61,348 nt of DNA from Saprospiraceae bacterium (lineage in GTDB: Bacteria > Bacteroidota > Bacteroidia > Chitinophagales > Saprospiraceae), in contig JAIBCI010000049.1 of the NCBI GenBank assembly GCA_019694255.1, positions 1-61,348 of the forward strand, in the 5' to 3' direction. Below the pieces are notes generated by a model that saw only the letters and a program-made list of their open reading frames with translations, was not told the origin of the DNA and searched no databases. Each line of letters starts with the position of its first letter. Position 1 is the first letter of the stretch. This document shows positions 61,081 to 61,348 of this stretch, piece by piece. The translations under genes and the position numbers were made by a program.

Positions 61081-61348
61081 ATAATCATTTCACCCCTACG
61101 GGGTTATGGGTTGCGTGTATTTCAAATGCTATAATCTTAACACCCCTTCGGGGTTTTAGGTCGTGTTCATTTCAATTGCAATAATCTTATCACCCCTTCG
61201 GGGTTTTGGTTTGTGTTCATTTCGAATGCAATAATCATATCACCTCTTCGGGGTTTTGGGTGGTATATTTCAAATGCTATAATCATTTCACCCCTTCGGG
61301 GTTTTGGGTCGTGATCATTTCGAATGCAATAATCTTATCACCCCTTCG
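61081..61348. repeat. 50-bp tandem repeat array with C4-TTC-G4 hairpins
   Basis: Six units start at 61081, 61131, 61181, 61231, 61279 and 61329 (spacing 50, 50, 50, 48, 50), each beginning ATAATC and containing CACCCCTTCGGGGTTTT or a close variant. The array runs off the window end, so its total length is unknown. Units differ at scattered positions only. Each CCCC-TTC-GGGG block can form a tight hairpin followed by T residues, so the first unit may also terminate nrdJ. Confidence 0.93.

Noticed and set aside
61081-61348. CRISPR array
   Set aside because: The whole 50-base unit is conserved from copy to copy. There are no unique spacers, and no cas gene is in the window.

Overview
The window reads as chromosomal DNA of a Bacteroidota bacterium, most likely from the Saprospiria/Saprospiraceae side. 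This is inferred from content, not from a marker gene. The signs are C-terminal type IX secretion (T9SS) sorting domains, HYR and SprB-type repeats, a FecI/FecR/TonB-dependent-receptor cassette whose receptor has an STN domain, promoters of the TTG-N19/20-TAnnTTTG type, the almost complete lack of Shine-Dalgarno sequences, an EF-G2-type elongation factor paralogue and a monomeric class II ribonucleotide reductase. Most genes are housekeeping, transport or cell-surface genes. No phage, plasmid or complete insertion sequence is visible.

Layout. 0-6.8 kb: a duplicated-module lipoprotein diverges from an overlapping sigma factor / anti-sigma factor / receptor operon; an AIM24-family protein and an outer-membrane barrel follow. 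6.8-16.3 kb: CoA-binding protein, glycosyltransferase, a 1682-aa secreted HYR/C-type-lectin/GEVED protein, a ChaN-like + DUF6624 fusion and an AT-rich orphan. 16.8-21.4 kb: a secreted HExxHxxGxxH metalloprotease and two tandem four-helix membrane proteins. 21.5-31.7 kb: RNase R, EF-G2-like protein, sugar nucleotidyltransferase, lysA, an S37-type peptidase, a 7-bp repeat array, galK and tRNA-Cys. 32-41 kb: a KAS III gene interrupted by one amber codon, a zinc-ribbon protein, a His-rich small protein and a TetR-TolC-MFP-RND efflux operon. 41-53.5 kb: phosphoesterase, AI-2E transporter, P-type ATPase, recQ-aroQ, a PLP decarboxylase, pheT and an Mrr-type nuclease. 53.7-61.3 kb: two divergent APC permeases, two surface proteins, nrdJ and a 50-bp tandem repeat array that runs off the end.

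Working together: the sigma/anti-sigma/receptor genes form a cell-surface signalling unit that probably controls the lipoprotein opposite it. The efflux genes form one TetR-controlled tripartite pump, with two matching operator-like sites. The secreted HYR protein, the metalloprotease and the YD-like protein are probably T9SS cargo. I found no clear new multi-gene defence or metabolic system. The most unusual items are the lectin domain nested inside an HYR domain, the ChaN/DUF6624 fusion, the amber-interrupted KAS III gene, the EF-G2 lacking its catalytic histidine, the two tandem repeat arrays, and two genes with a promoter -7 motif only three bases before the start codon.
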